Of a DNA stretch of 54,250 bases, positions 44,325 to 53,442 are shown in pieces (positions within the stretch are counted from its first letter, which is position 1; each line of letters opens with the position of its first letter). The translations under genes were made by a program, and so were the position numbers. The notes beneath the pieces were generated by a model, which did not search any database, had not been told where the DNA came from, and was given only the letters and a program-made list of their open reading frames with translations. Source of the stretch: an uncultured Gammaproteobacteria bacterium. Its GTDB lineage: Bacteria; Pseudomonadota; Gammaproteobacteria; GCA-002705445; GCA-002716945. The stretch covers positions 40,001-94,250 of the forward strand of contig CACAVP010000002.1 in assembly GCA_902535975.1 (NCBI GenBank). Reading direction: 5' to 3'.

Positions 44325-44571
44325 TTTTGCTATTAAGCCTAGCCTTGTGTCTAGCGGCTTTATTTTTATGAATGATGCCTTTAGCTGCAAGCTTATCTAT
44401 ACATGAGACAGCAGTTATGAAGTCTTTCTTAGACTGCTCAGCATTTTTTTCCGAAATTGATTTTAGGACATTTTTGATGCTAGTTCTGAACTGAGACTTC
44501 TTAGCAGCATTTGCTACTCTTGCCTTTGAAGCTTGTCTGACTCTTTTTCTTGCCTGCGCGGTATTTGCCAA
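44311..44571 (-). CDS. rpsT: 30S ribosomal protein bS20, TTG start
   Basis: An 86-residue protein beginning (M)ANTAQARKRVRQASKAR, the usual S20 beginning. The start codon is TTG at 44571, with GGAG nine bases upstream; an upstream in-frame TTG at 44586 directly precedes that GGAG and so cannot be used with it. E. coli rpsT also begins with UUG, where it supports autoregulation. Divergent from murJ, as in the rpsT-ribF-ileS neighbourhood. Confidence 0.96.
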   Translation of the reverse strand: MANTAQARKRVRQASKARVANAAKKSQFRTSIKNVLKSISEKNAEQSKKDFITAVSCIDKLAAKGIIHKNKAARHKARLNSKIKSL

Positions 44572-44651
44572 TGTAATTATCTCCAATAATGGGTAAAATA
44601 AACCAAGATTATCTCAGTCTAGTAGACTAGTGTCAATATAATACGCACTTT

Positions 44652-46223
44652 ATGACAGAAGAATCGGAAAATAAAAAAGTATCAATCATTAAGTCCTCAA
44701 GTCAATTTGGCCTTACAACACTTATTTCTAGGCTAACAGGTTTTCTTAGAGATGTGCTTTTTGCTAACTATTTTGGCGCTGGAGCCAACACAGATGCCTT
44801 CTTTGTTGCTTTTAAGATACCAAATTTTTTTAGAAGACTATTTGCAGAGGGTGCTTTTACTCAGTCATTTGTTCCAGTCCTTCAAGAATACAAATTAACT
44901 AAACCTGAGATGCTTTATGATTTTATTCAATTCATTTTTGGTAATCTTTTCTTCGTACTTCTAGTAATTACTCTTCTTGGTATGTACTTCTCTGAGGAAT
45001 TAATATATCTGTTTGCTCCAGGTTTTATTAATGACCCTACTAAGCTAACGCTAGCATCACAAATGCTTTATATAACATTCCCCTATCTATTATTTATTTC
45101 CTTGACGGCTATGTGCTCTGGAATATTTAATAGTTACAACAGATTTATTTTATCTGGTATTACGCCAGTTTTTTTAAACCTGAGCTTAATTGTTTTTACA
45201 ATTTTCTCAACGACACTCTTTGTCGTCCCAATAGTGTCGTTATCATATGGTGTTCTAGTAGCAGGAGTTGTACAGCTAATAATACAACTGCCGCTGATGT
45301 TTAAGCTTGGATTTTTAAAAATGCCTAAAATTAATTTTTCTAATAAAGGATCTGTTAAAGTAATTAAACTTATGGGTCCTGCGATTATTGGTACTGCAGC
45401 GGTTCAAATAAATTTATTAATTGATACTATTGTAGCCTCATTGCTTATCACTGGAAGTATAAGTTGGCTATATTTCTCTGATCGGTTAATCGAGTTACCA
45501 TTGGCTATCTTTGGTATAGCTATATCGATTGTAATGCTCCCAGTATTATCTGAATATTTCCAAAAAAGCAGAATGAGTGATTATTCAGAAACTTTAGAAA
45601 AATCTACTAGACTCTCACTGCTAATAGCTATCCCATCTATGGTCGGACTGATTATTCTCTCGGCTCCTATAGTGTCATCATTATTTATGTATGGAAACTT
45701 CCAGTCTTATGATGCAAGAATGACTTCTCTGAGTTTGATTACATACAGCCTGGGATTGCCTGCTTTTATTTTTATGAAGATACTTGTCACGGCTTTTCAC
45801 TCAAGGCAAGATATGAAGACGCCTGTAATATATTCTTTGTTAGGAATATTGCTTAATATAATAGCTAACCTAACTGTCGTTTTTATTTATTTACGACACC
45901 CTTTCGAGGGAGCTCACGCGTTTATTGCCTTAGCGACATCTTTATCTGCATGGGCCCAAGTAATACTAATGAGTTTAAGATTGAAAAAGATTAATATAAT
46001 CAAGAATAATGTTTTCTTTAACATGGTTTCACTGAAAATTATAATATCAGCAATTGCTATGGGATTAGTGATATACCTAAGTATTGATGTGTCTATTTTT
46101 GAGAATGATTCATCTCCTTATGAGAGAATTGGCTCATTGTTAGCTTTTATTATAACTGGCGCGCTAGTATATTATGTCTTTCTGCGTCTGTTCGGTGTCA
46201 GATTGGGTAAATTTAAAATATGA
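44652..46223 (+). CDS. murJ: Lipid II flippase MurJ
   Basis: A 523-residue membrane protein with about 14 helices of the MOP superfamily. SSSQFGLTTLISRLTGFLRD, ANTDAFFVAFKIPNFFRRLFAEGAF are the family's N-terminal landmarks, with the essential arginines in the central cavity. It flips lipid II for peptidoglycan synthesis. Its stop overlaps ribF (ATGA), beginning the murJ-ribF-ileS-lspA-fkpB-ispH run. Confidence 0.97.
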   Translation: MTEESENKKVSIIKSSSQFGLTTLISRLTGFLRDVLFANYFGAGANTDAFFVAFKIPNFFRRLFAEGAFTQSFVPVLQEYKLTKPEMLYDFIQFIFGNLFFVLLVITLLGMYFSEELIYLFAPGFINDPTKLTLASQMLYITFPYLLFISLTAMCSGIFNSYNRFILSGITPVFLNLSLIVFTIFSTTLFVVPIVSLSYGVLVAGVVQLIIQLPLMFKLGFLKMPKINFSNKGSVKVIKLMGPAIIGTAAVQINLLIDTIVASLLITGSISWLYFSDRLIELPLAIFGIAISIVMLPVLSEYFQKSRMSDYSETLEKSTRLSLLIAIPSMVGLIILSAPIVSSLFMYGNFQSYDARMTSLSLITYSLGLPAFIFMKILVTAFHSRQDMKTPVIYSLLGILLNIIANLTVVFIYLRHPFEGAHAFIALATSLSAWAQVILMSLRLKKINIIKNNVFFNMVSLKIIISAIAMGLVIYLSIDVSIFENDSSPYERIGSLLAFIITGALVYYVFLRLFGVRLGKFKI

Positions 46224-47137
46224 GAATATTGAATAATCTTAGCGATGTATCTAAAAATCCAAAAGCTGTTACAGTTGGCAACTTCGATGGTATACATAAA
46301 GGTCATCAAGCTCTCATAAATAAAACGAAGGAGATTTCAAATAAGAATAATATTGAATCTGTGATTTTTACATTTAATAAACTACCGAAAGAGATATTTA
46401 GTCCTGATACTGTACAAAGGCTCTATGATAACAAAATCAAAGAGTCTATTCTCAGTTCATATAAAATAGACACACTACTTTCTATCGATTTCAATGAAAT
46501 AAAAGATTACTCTGCAGATTTTTTCTGTGAAGAGATATTGATTAGAAGGTTAAACGCACAATATCTAATAATCGGAGAAAACTTTAAGTTTGGTAAAGAT
46601 AGATCAGGAGATATAGAAAAACTAAGAAAATATGACAGCAAGAATGCTTTTAAACTAATGGTGCCAAAGTTTGAGACGTATGATGGCATTAGAATTAGTA
46701 GCTCAAGAATTAGAAACTTGCTTAATAAAGGTGACATTATTGGAGCAAAAGAGTGTTTAGGCAGAGATTATATGCTCTCCGGAACAGTTGTATCAGGAGA
46801 AAAGCTAGGACGAAAGCTTGGTTATCCAACTGCAAATATAAAATTAGAATATGATTATCCTCTTGATGGTGTATATCTAACAAGAACTGTAATTGAGGAA
46901 AAAAATTATGTTGGATTAGCCTCCCTAGGTAACAAACCAACGTTCAATGGTTCAGAAAAGATACTTGAAGTATTTATCTTAGACTTCGACGATGACATTT
47001 ACAGTCAAAATATTGAAGTATATTTTCTTGAGGAAATTAGAAAGCAAATTAAGTTTAGTAATGAAGATGAACTCATTAAACAAATGAATGAGGATCATAA
47101 ATATGCAATAATCAATAGCAAAAAATATGGAATATAA
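46220..47137 (+). CDS. ribF: Bifunctional riboflavin kinase/FMN adenylyltransferase
   Basis: A 305-residue enzyme making FMN and FAD. The N-terminal nucleotidyltransferase part has GNFDGIHKGHQ and ISSSRIRNLL; the C-terminal kinase part (from about 185) has GRKLGYPTANI and GVY. Overlaps ileS by 11 bases. Confidence 0.97.
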   Translation: MRILNNLSDVSKNPKAVTVGNFDGIHKGHQALINKTKEISNKNNIESVIFTFNKLPKEIFSPDTVQRLYDNKIKESILSSYKIDTLLSIDFNEIKDYSADFFCEEILIRRLNAQYLIIGENFKFGKDRSGDIEKLRKYDSKNAFKLMVPKFETYDGIRISSSRIRNLLNKGDIIGAKECLGRDYMLSGTVVSGEKLGRKLGYPTANIKLEYDYPLDGVYLTRTVIEEKNYVGLASLGNKPTFNGSEKILEVFILDFDDDIYSQNIEVYFLEEIRKQIKFSNEDELIKQMNEDHKYAIINSKKYGI

Positions 47138-49904
47138 AGATACTCTAAACTTGCCTAAAACAGACTTTCCTATGAAAGCTAATCTACCTAACAGAGAACC
47201 TGATATTCTCAAATCATGGGCTCAACATTCTATATTTCAAAAGGCGCTTGATCAATCAAAAAAATCAAAAAAATATATACTTCACGATGGACCACCATAT
47301 GCCAATGGCGATATACACATAGGTCATGCAGTGAATAAAATTTTAAAAGATTTCATCATTAAATCTAAGATTATGTCAGGATACCACACTCCATTCATAC
47401 CAGGTTGGGATTGCCATGGTTTACCAATTGAACTACAAGTAGAAAAAAAATATGGGAAAGGAAAATTTAAAGACGATCCTAATGGTTTTGTTGCTGCCTG
47501 TAGAGAATTTGCAAAAAAACAAATAGAAAAACAAAAAGCAGATTTCATAAGATTAGGGGTATTTGCAGACTGGGATAATCCTTACACTAGTATGGATAAA
47601 GAAGTTGAATCAGGAATTGTCAAAAGCTTATCTAAGATTATAGATAATAATCATGTCTACTTTGGATCAAAGCCTGTCCATTGGTGTATCGAGTCTTCCT
47701 CTGCATTAGCTGAAGCTGAAGTTGAATATAAAGATATTGTCTCAAAGGCTGTATGCGTTAAATTTAGGATTACTTCCTCTAACGAGCTGACTTTTTCTAA
47801 AAATATTGATCAAAAAGCTCATATCTCAATTCCAATTTGGACTACAACACCCTGGACTCTTCCTGCAAATAGAGCTGTTGCTATCAGCAAAGACATAGAT
47901 TATTCATTAGTCCAAGTTGGTAAAGATTATTTGGTCATTGCAAAAAAATTAGTCGATTCTGTAATGGAAAAAGCTGGTATCAGTGAATTCAAATTAGTAG
48001 AAGAGTCTATTAAATCTGAAATGAGCGCTGTAATGTTAGAGCATCCATTTTATGATATTAAAGTGCCTGTGATATTTGCAGAGCATGTCACTGATGAAAA
48101 TGGGACGGGCGCAGTTCATATAGCCCCTGGGCACGGTACAGAAGATTATTTGGCTGGCTTAGAGCATGACCTTGAAGTATTTAATCCTGTGGATGATTAT
48201 GGGCGTTTTAAGGAGAGTCTTCCAATCTTTGGAGGCATGAAGGTTCGAGAATCAAATGAAGAGATAGTATCACTTTTAAGTAAAAATGAGGCGCTTCTTT
48301 TTTCTGAGGATTATGAACACTCGTATCCTCATTGTTGGAGATATAAAACACCTCTCATTTTCAGAGCAACACCACAATGGTTTATGAGCATGGATAAATC
48401 AGCACTGCGTAAATCTATTAAAGATGACATTAAAAATATCAACTGGCTTCCATCATGGGGTGAAGACAGGATTTTTAATATGATTGAAGGAAGGCCAGAT
48501 TGGTGCCTATCAAGACAAAGATATTGGGGTGTACCAATTCCTCTATTTTTACACAAGGAAACAAATAAATTACATCCTAAAACGAGTGCTATTTTAGAGG
48601 AAGCTCAGAAGATAATAAAAGCAGGTAATATAGAAGCATGGATCGATTTTGATAAAAGATCGATTGTGAAAGATTTTGATGATTATGCGGAGGTAAAAGA
48701 TACTTTAGATGTTTGGTTTGACTCAGGTGTTACGCACCAGACGGTTCTAAAAGATAGAGGAATTGACGAGACAGCAGATCTTTACCTTGAAGGGTCGGAT
48801 CAGCATAGAGGATGGTTTCAATCATCGCTTATTACATCTCATGCTATAAACAATAAATCTCCTTATAAAAATGTTCTTACTCATGGCTTTGTTGTCGATG
48901 CTGAAGGTCAAAAAATGTCCAAGTCAGTTGGTAATATAATCTCTCCACAGAAAATAATTAAGGATAAAGGGGCTGACATTCTTAGAATGTGGGTTGCAAT
49001 GACTGATTATACAAAAGAAATGACAATTTCAGAAGAGATCATCAAAAGAGTATCTGAGTCATACAGAAGGATAAGAAATACATCAAAGTTTTTGCTTTCA
49101 AACATAAATGATTTTGATGTAAATGAGTTTGATAAAAGTAATTTACTTGTCCTTGATAAATGGATTATACATAAAGCTGAAGAGATAAATAAACAAATAC
49201 AAAATGATTATGAGCAATTCAAGTTTAATAAGATTATGAAGGATGTAATTAACTTTTGCACTCTAGAACTTGGAGGCTATTACCTAGATATTATCAAAGA
49301 TCGATTATATACATCCAAGAGTGATGGTATTCCAAGATGCTCTGCGCAAATGACTTGTTACATATTGATGCGTTACATAAATTCATGGATTGCTCCTATA
49401 CTCACCTTTACAGCTGAAGAAATATACTCAAAGATTCCAAATGGTAAAGAGAGTATTTATCTGGATGATTGGTTCTCTTACTCTGTTGATATTGATGAAA
49501 AATCTATCGAATTATTTGATAGTTTATACAACATAAAATCAGACGTATCCAGGCTAATAGAGGAAGCAAGGAATAACGAAGTAGTTGGATCATCACTTGA
49601 ATGTAAAATAGAAATGATATGCAACAATAAGCTTTATGAAAAACTCAAGCCTCTTGAAGCTGAGCTTAAGTTTATTTTTATCGTGTCTGAATTCTATCTC
49701 ATCATGGGAGAGGATGATGATAATTATGTACTAGATCGAAACAATGAAAAATTAAGAATAAACGTCCTTAAGTCTGGTAATAGAAAATGTGAAAGATGTT
49801 GGCATCTAAACGAGACGGTCGGAACAATAAACGATGCTCCTACTATATGTCAAAGGTGTCATGATAATGTGCATGGTGATGGAGAATGCAGAATATTCGG
49901 CTAA
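47127..49904 (+). CDS. ileS: Isoleucyl-tRNA synthetase
   Basis: A 925-residue class Ia synthetase. HIGH motif in PPYANGDIHIGHA, the editing domain with TTTPWTLPANRA, KMSKS near residue 595, and a C-terminal zinc finger of CERCWH and CQRC. These features mark the bacterial type 1 enzyme. It overlaps lspA by 19 bases. Confidence 0.99.
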   Translation: MEYKDTLNLPKTDFPMKANLPNREPDILKSWAQHSIFQKALDQSKKSKKYILHDGPPYANGDIHIGHAVNKILKDFIIKSKIMSGYHTPFIPGWDCHGLPIELQVEKKYGKGKFKDDPNGFVAACREFAKKQIEKQKADFIRLGVFADWDNPYTSMDKEVESGIVKSLSKIIDNNHVYFGSKPVHWCIESSSALAEAEVEYKDIVSKAVCVKFRITSSNELTFSKNIDQKAHISIPIWTTTPWTLPANRAVAISKDIDYSLVQVGKDYLVIAKKLVDSVMEKAGISEFKLVEESIKSEMSAVMLEHPFYDIKVPVIFAEHVTDENGTGAVHIAPGHGTEDYLAGLEHDLEVFNPVDDYGRFKESLPIFGGMKVRESNEEIVSLLSKNEALLFSEDYEHSYPHCWRYKTPLIFRATPQWFMSMDKSALRKSIKDDIKNINWLPSWGEDRIFNMIEGRPDWCLSRQRYWGVPIPLFLHKETNKLHPKTSAILEEAQKIIKAGNIEAWIDFDKRSIVKDFDDYAEVKDTLDVWFDSGVTHQTVLKDRGIDETADLYLEGSDQHRGWFQSSLITSHAINNKSPYKNVLTHGFVVDAEGQKMSKSVGNIISPQKIIKDKGADILRMWVAMTDYTKEMTISEEIIKRVSESYRRIRNTSKFLLSNINDFDVNEFDKSNLLVLDKWIIHKAEEINKQIQNDYEQFKFNKIMKDVINFCTLELGGYYLDIIKDRLYTSKSDGIPRCSAQMTCYILMRYINSWIAPILTFTAEEIYSKIPNGKESIYLDDWFSYSVDIDEKSIELFDSLYNIKSDVSRLIEEARNNEVVGSSLECKIEMICNNKLYEKLKPLEAELKFIFIVSEFYLIMGEDDDNYVLDRNNEKLRINVLKSGNRKCERCWHLNETVGTINDAPTICQRCHDNVHGDGECRIFG

Positions 49905-50374
49905 AAGGCTTATATATTTTTTTGCTGATTATTTCTATTATAGCCTTGGATTTGTATACCAAGTTTGTTGTTTCAGGTGACAATAACACTATTATTGTAA
50001 GTTCATTCATCAAGTTACATACAATTAATAATTATGGTATAGCCTTTAGTCTTTTTGATGGCTTACAAGATGGCGGTCGCTTATTGTTGAGTATTGTAAT
50101 ACTAATTGTTTTGATTTTTGTGGCTTATGAATTATATAAAAATTTAAGATCGTCAATAAATTACCTTCTTGGCTTATCATTAGTATTGGGAGGAGGAGTA
50201 GCTAATTTTATAGATAGGTTTGATAATGGGTCTGTAACCGATTTTATAATACTTCACTATGAGAACATTTACTTCCCTGCAGTTTTCAACATCGCAGACC
50301 TCGCAATAAGTATTGGTGCAATATTTATAATTTTTCATCTCGTAGGGATACCTCGTGGCAGTAGTCAAATATAA
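49886..50374 (+). CDS. lspA: Signal peptidase II (lipoprotein signal peptidase)
   Basis: A 162-residue inner-membrane aspartyl protease with four helices that removes lipoprotein signal peptides. The catalytic aspartates are in NFIDRFDNGSVTDFI and FNIADLAIS; NNYGIAFSLF is the conserved extracellular motif. Its product will process lipoproteins such as the small one encoded at 13.5 kb. Overlaps fkpB by 20 bases. Confidence 0.97.
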   Translation: MQNIRLKGLYIFLLIISIIALDLYTKFVVSGDNNTIIVSSFIKLHTINNYGIAFSLFDGLQDGGRLLLSIVILIVLIFVAYELYKNLRSSINYLLGLSLVLGGGVANFIDRFDNGSVTDFIILHYENIYFPAVFNIADLAISIGAIFIIFHLVGIPRGSSQI

Positions 50375-50786
50375 TAGTAATGTTCTGTTGCATTATTCGT
50401 TAAAAGGTAATGGTCAAGTTTTTGAGAGCACATATGGAGGTTGCCCAATTAAACTTAAAATTGGACAATCGAATCTTCCCCAAATTATTGAGAGTTCGCT
50501 GTATGGACTTAAGGCAAATGATAAAAAAGAATATTCATTTTCATCAAAAAATATATTTGGTGTGTATGATGAGTCTAAAGTCAAAACTATGAGCCTTAGC
50601 ACATTTGCAAATTACAAAGATCCAAAGCCAGGTGATATCATTGAAACTACAGAGAATGATAAATCATATTTTATTACTATATTAAATAGAATAGATGATA
50701 AAGTAGTAGTTGATTTGAATCACCCCTTGAGTAATAAAGAGGTGGTATTTGAAGTAGAAATTTTGGACGTAGATAATGATACTTAA
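50355..50786 (+). CDS. fkpB: FKBP-type prolyl isomerase, SlpA/FkpB class
   Basis: A 143-residue cytoplasmic peptidyl-prolyl isomerase with the inserted chaperone flap of the SlpA class. VLLHYSLKGNGQVFEST and VDLNHPLSNKEVVFEVEIL are characteristic. The start is GTG at 50355 with GGGA seven bases upstream. The lspA-fkpB-ispH order is standard. Confidence 0.94.
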   Translation: MAVVKYNSNVLLHYSLKGNGQVFESTYGGCPIKLKIGQSNLPQIIESSLYGLKANDKKEYSFSSKNIFGVYDESKVKTMSLSTFANYKDPKPGDIIETTENDKSYFITILNRIDDKVVVDLNHPLSNKEVVFEVEILDVDNDT

Positions 50787-51732
50787 AAACTCGGAAATAT
50801 TATTAACAGAACCTAGAGGTTTTTGTGCAGGTGTAGAAAGGGCAATAGAAATAGTCAACCGTGCTGTAGAAATTTTTGATGAAACTATCTTTGTTAAGCA
50901 TGAGGTTGTTCATAATAAACATGTAATAGAACAGCTAGTAGAAAAGGGTGTTATTTTTGTTGAATCTCTAGAGACTGTCCCGGATCAGTCTATATTAATT
51001 TACAGCGCTCATGGTGTATCTAAAGAAGTATCAGAATTAGCAACAAAAAAAAGACTTAGGGTCTTTGATGCAACATGTCCACTTGTAACTAAAGTTCACT
51101 TTGAAATACATAAATTTGCGTCACAAAATATTGATGTTGTTCTAGTTGGACACAGTGGCCACCCAGAAGTAGAGGGAACAATGGGTCAATATATATCTGA
51201 CATAGGTAAAATTCACCTTGTCGAGACAAATGATGACATAGATAAATTAACAATTGAAAATAAAAACATCGCGTATGTGACCCAGACAACTTTATCAGTT
51301 GATGATACAAAAAGTATTGTGAGTTGCCTAAAAAATAAATATCCAAATATTATAGGTCCTAGAAAAGATGACATTTGTTATGCAACACAAAATAGACAAG
51401 AGGCTGTCAAAAAAATTTTGGAGTTTTGCGATTCATTGATAGTTGTGGGTTCACAAAACAGCTCGAACTCTCAGCGCTTGAGAGAAATAGGAGTTCAGTA
51501 TGGAATTAAGTCTTATTTGATAGATGATATAAACCAAATTAATATTAATGATTTGAGTGACGATAAGGTTATAGGTATCACTGCTGGTGCCTCAGCACCT
51601 GAGGATACTGTTGCCTCCCTTGTGAAATTTCTACTGAGCAAAGGTGCGAGGATGTCTGATAAGAATCTATCTTTTAAAAATGAAAATATAACATTCTCTA
51701 TTCCCAAAGAACTGAGGGTACCTAATAGCTAG
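50776..51732 (+). CDS. ispH: 4-hydroxy-3-methylbut-2-enyl diphosphate reductase
   Basis: A 318-residue 4Fe-4S enzyme at the end of the MEP isoprenoid pathway. Cluster cysteines are in EPRGFCAGVERA, FDATCPLVTKVH and DICYATQNRQ; the catalytic glutamate is in GHSGHPEVEGTMGQ. Overlaps fkpB by 11 bases and the convergent dsrR by four. Confidence 0.98.
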   Translation: MILKNSEILLTEPRGFCAGVERAIEIVNRAVEIFDETIFVKHEVVHNKHVIEQLVEKGVIFVESLETVPDQSILIYSAHGVSKEVSELATKKRLRVFDATCPLVTKVHFEIHKFASQNIDVVLVGHSGHPEVEGTMGQYISDIGKIHLVETNDDIDKLTIENKNIAYVTQTTLSVDDTKSIVSCLKNKYPNIIGPRKDDICYATQNRQEAVKKILEFCDSLIVVGSQNSSNSQRLREIGVQYGIKSYLIDDINQININDLSDDKVIGITAGASAPEDTVASLVKFLLSKGARMSDKNLSFKNENITFSIPKELRVPNS

Positions 51733-52085
51733 TTAAAATCGTGTGTCGTGTTAGTATCCAATGATTCGTCCGGCTTCTTATACTCTGGATCATTTGGATT
51801 TATGAAAATGAACTGTTTACCTGAACCGTCTATTGCAACATAGTCAAGTTTGGTATTTTTAAGATTTACCATTGAGTCAGGATCTATCAATATGTCTATC
51901 CCGTTTACCTTCAATTGGAGATCTTCCTCTTTAGATTGGTCAAAACCCATGAGATAGTTGAACTTGCCGGATGAGTCAACATTGAGCGATATTCGTAATG
52001 GCCACTTAGCACTTTCAGATTCCTCTGCAGCCACATTAATTTGTTTCGCAGCATCATCACTAATTTCAAAGATTTGTTTAACCAT
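51729..52085 (-). CDS. dsrR: DsrR, cysteine-free A-type scaffold-like protein
   Basis: A 118-residue protein with the IscA/SufA (A-type) fold pattern: FEISDDAAKQINVAA at the start and GIDILIDPDSM in the middle. It contains no cysteine, whereas A-type Fe-S carriers need three. That absence is a known trait of DsrR from Allochromatium. The gene lies directly after dsrN (8-base overlap), which strongly supports the name. DsrR is reported to affect dsr expression, apparently after transcription. Confidence 0.88.
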   Translation of the reverse strand: MVKQIFEISDDAAKQINVAAEESESAKWPLRISLNVDSSGKFNYLMGFDQSKEEDLQLKVNGIDILIDPDSMVNLKNTKLDYVAIDGSGKQFIFINPNDPEYKKPDESLDTNTTHDFN

Positions 52086-53430
52086 TATTTTGCTCTATAA
52101 ATTTTATAAAATATTTAGCCCAATTCAATTTACTCGTTGACCTGAGGTGTGAAAATGAAGCAATAGTATTTTTATATATCAGACCATCTTTTTTACCATT
52201 TATACCATAACCTCGTTTTACATTGTAAGCATATTTATATCTCTTCTTGTTAAATTTAACTGATGAGTAATGAAACTCATGTGCATGAATATTCTTATTC
52301 TTCATCGACCAAGGATGTTTATCTGTATCCAAAATTGTATATCCCCTACCAACAGGTTTTTCATTCATTTCAATGTCAATGTCAAAGACATTACACATTT
52401 TGGTTAGAGATTTTCCAAACTTAATGCGGTTGGCTAAATACATTAGTCCACCACACTCAGCATAAACTGGAAGTCCTCGATTTATTGCATTATAGATTGA
52501 TTTTTTCATAGAATTATTTTGTTGAAGTTTCTGAGCTTGAGTTTCAGGAAACCCTCCTCCAATAAACAAGCCATCGATAGTTGGAAGTCTGGCCTCTCTT
52601 ATCAGATTGATTTTCTTTACTCGACAACCTTGTCTTTCAATTTCCTCTATATCATCAGGATAATAAAAACCAAAGGCAGCGTCAGATGCTACTCCTACTA
52701 CAATAGGGGTTTTTTTCTTTGTTACGTGAGGTTTTATGACTTTTTTTTGGGATTTAGACCTCAAAGGCAAGAGTTTTTTATAATCGGTATTATTCTTAAT
52801 AATAGAAACTAGTGACGATAGGACCTTCTTTTTTTGGGGGTGTTGGAAAGTTGGAACTAAGCCTAAGTGACGCTCAACGATGAAGTTTTTTATTGATGGG
52901 ATTACTCCCAGTACTCTAAAATCAGTATATCGTGATATAGCAGATACTAATTTTGACTCATGCCTGGATGTTGATACATTATTCAAAATAACTTTATTCA
53001 ATTTGAGTTTTTTCCCAAATGATTTGTACCCCTCTAAAAGAGGTGCTACACCTCTTGTTATACCCTCACAATCGATAACTAATAATACATTAGATTTCAA
53101 TAAACCAGCTAACTCTGCATTGCTATCACCTCCATCAGTTAATATCCCATCAAATAATCCCTTTGTACCCTCAATTAGGCTAAAGTCCATGCCATGAGAT
53201 TTCTCGGTGTACATTCTCTTTATTTCCTCTGAGCTCATCGTATTGAAGTCTAAGTTATAACATGGCCTTCTGGAGGCTAGTGTTAACCATGAGGGATCTA
53301 TAAAGTCTGGACCTTTTTTAAAAGTTTGAATGTCGTAACCTAAGTTATTGGCTAATCCAGATAAGCCGATAGAAATAATAGTCTTGCCCGATGACTTCCT
53401 TGTAGACGATATTAGCAGTGACTGAACCAT
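52078..53430 (-). CDS. dsrN: DsrN, siroheme amidase (CbiA/CobB-like)
   Basis: A 450-residue glutamine-dependent amidotransferase resembling cobyrinate a,c-diamide synthase. The N-terminal ATP-binding domain reads LISSTRKSSGKTIISIGL and FKKGPDFIDP; the GATase domain has GGGFPETQAQ and the nucleophile in YAECGGLMYL. In dsr clusters this protein amidates siroheme to give the cofactor of DsrAB. Position between dsrP and dsrR decides for DsrN over a cobalamin enzyme; no other cob genes are present. Confidence 0.9.
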   Translation of the reverse strand: MVQSLLISSTRKSSGKTIISIGLSGLANNLGYDIQTFKKGPDFIDPSWLTLASRRPCYNLDFNTMSSEEIKRMYTEKSHGMDFSLIEGTKGLFDGILTDGGDSNAELAGLLKSNVLLVIDCEGITRGVAPLLEGYKSFGKKLKLNKVILNNVSTSRHESKLVSAISRYTDFRVLGVIPSIKNFIVERHLGLVPTFQHPQKKKVLSSLVSIIKNNTDYKKLLPLRSKSQKKVIKPHVTKKKTPIVVGVASDAAFGFYYPDDIEEIERQGCRVKKINLIREARLPTIDGLFIGGGFPETQAQKLQQNNSMKKSIYNAINRGLPVYAECGGLMYLANRIKFGKSLTKMCNVFDIDIEMNEKPVGRGYTILDTDKHPWSMKNKNIHAHEFHYSSVKFNKKRYKYAYNVKRGYGINGKKDGLIYKNTIASFSHLRSTSKLNWAKYFIKFIEQNNG

Positions 53431-53442
53431 AGAGATTATCCT

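Noticed and set aside
52078-53430. Assignment to cobalamin synthesis (cobB/cbiA)
   Set aside because: No other cobalamin genes are present, and the dsrP-dsrN-dsrR order identifies the siroheme amidase.
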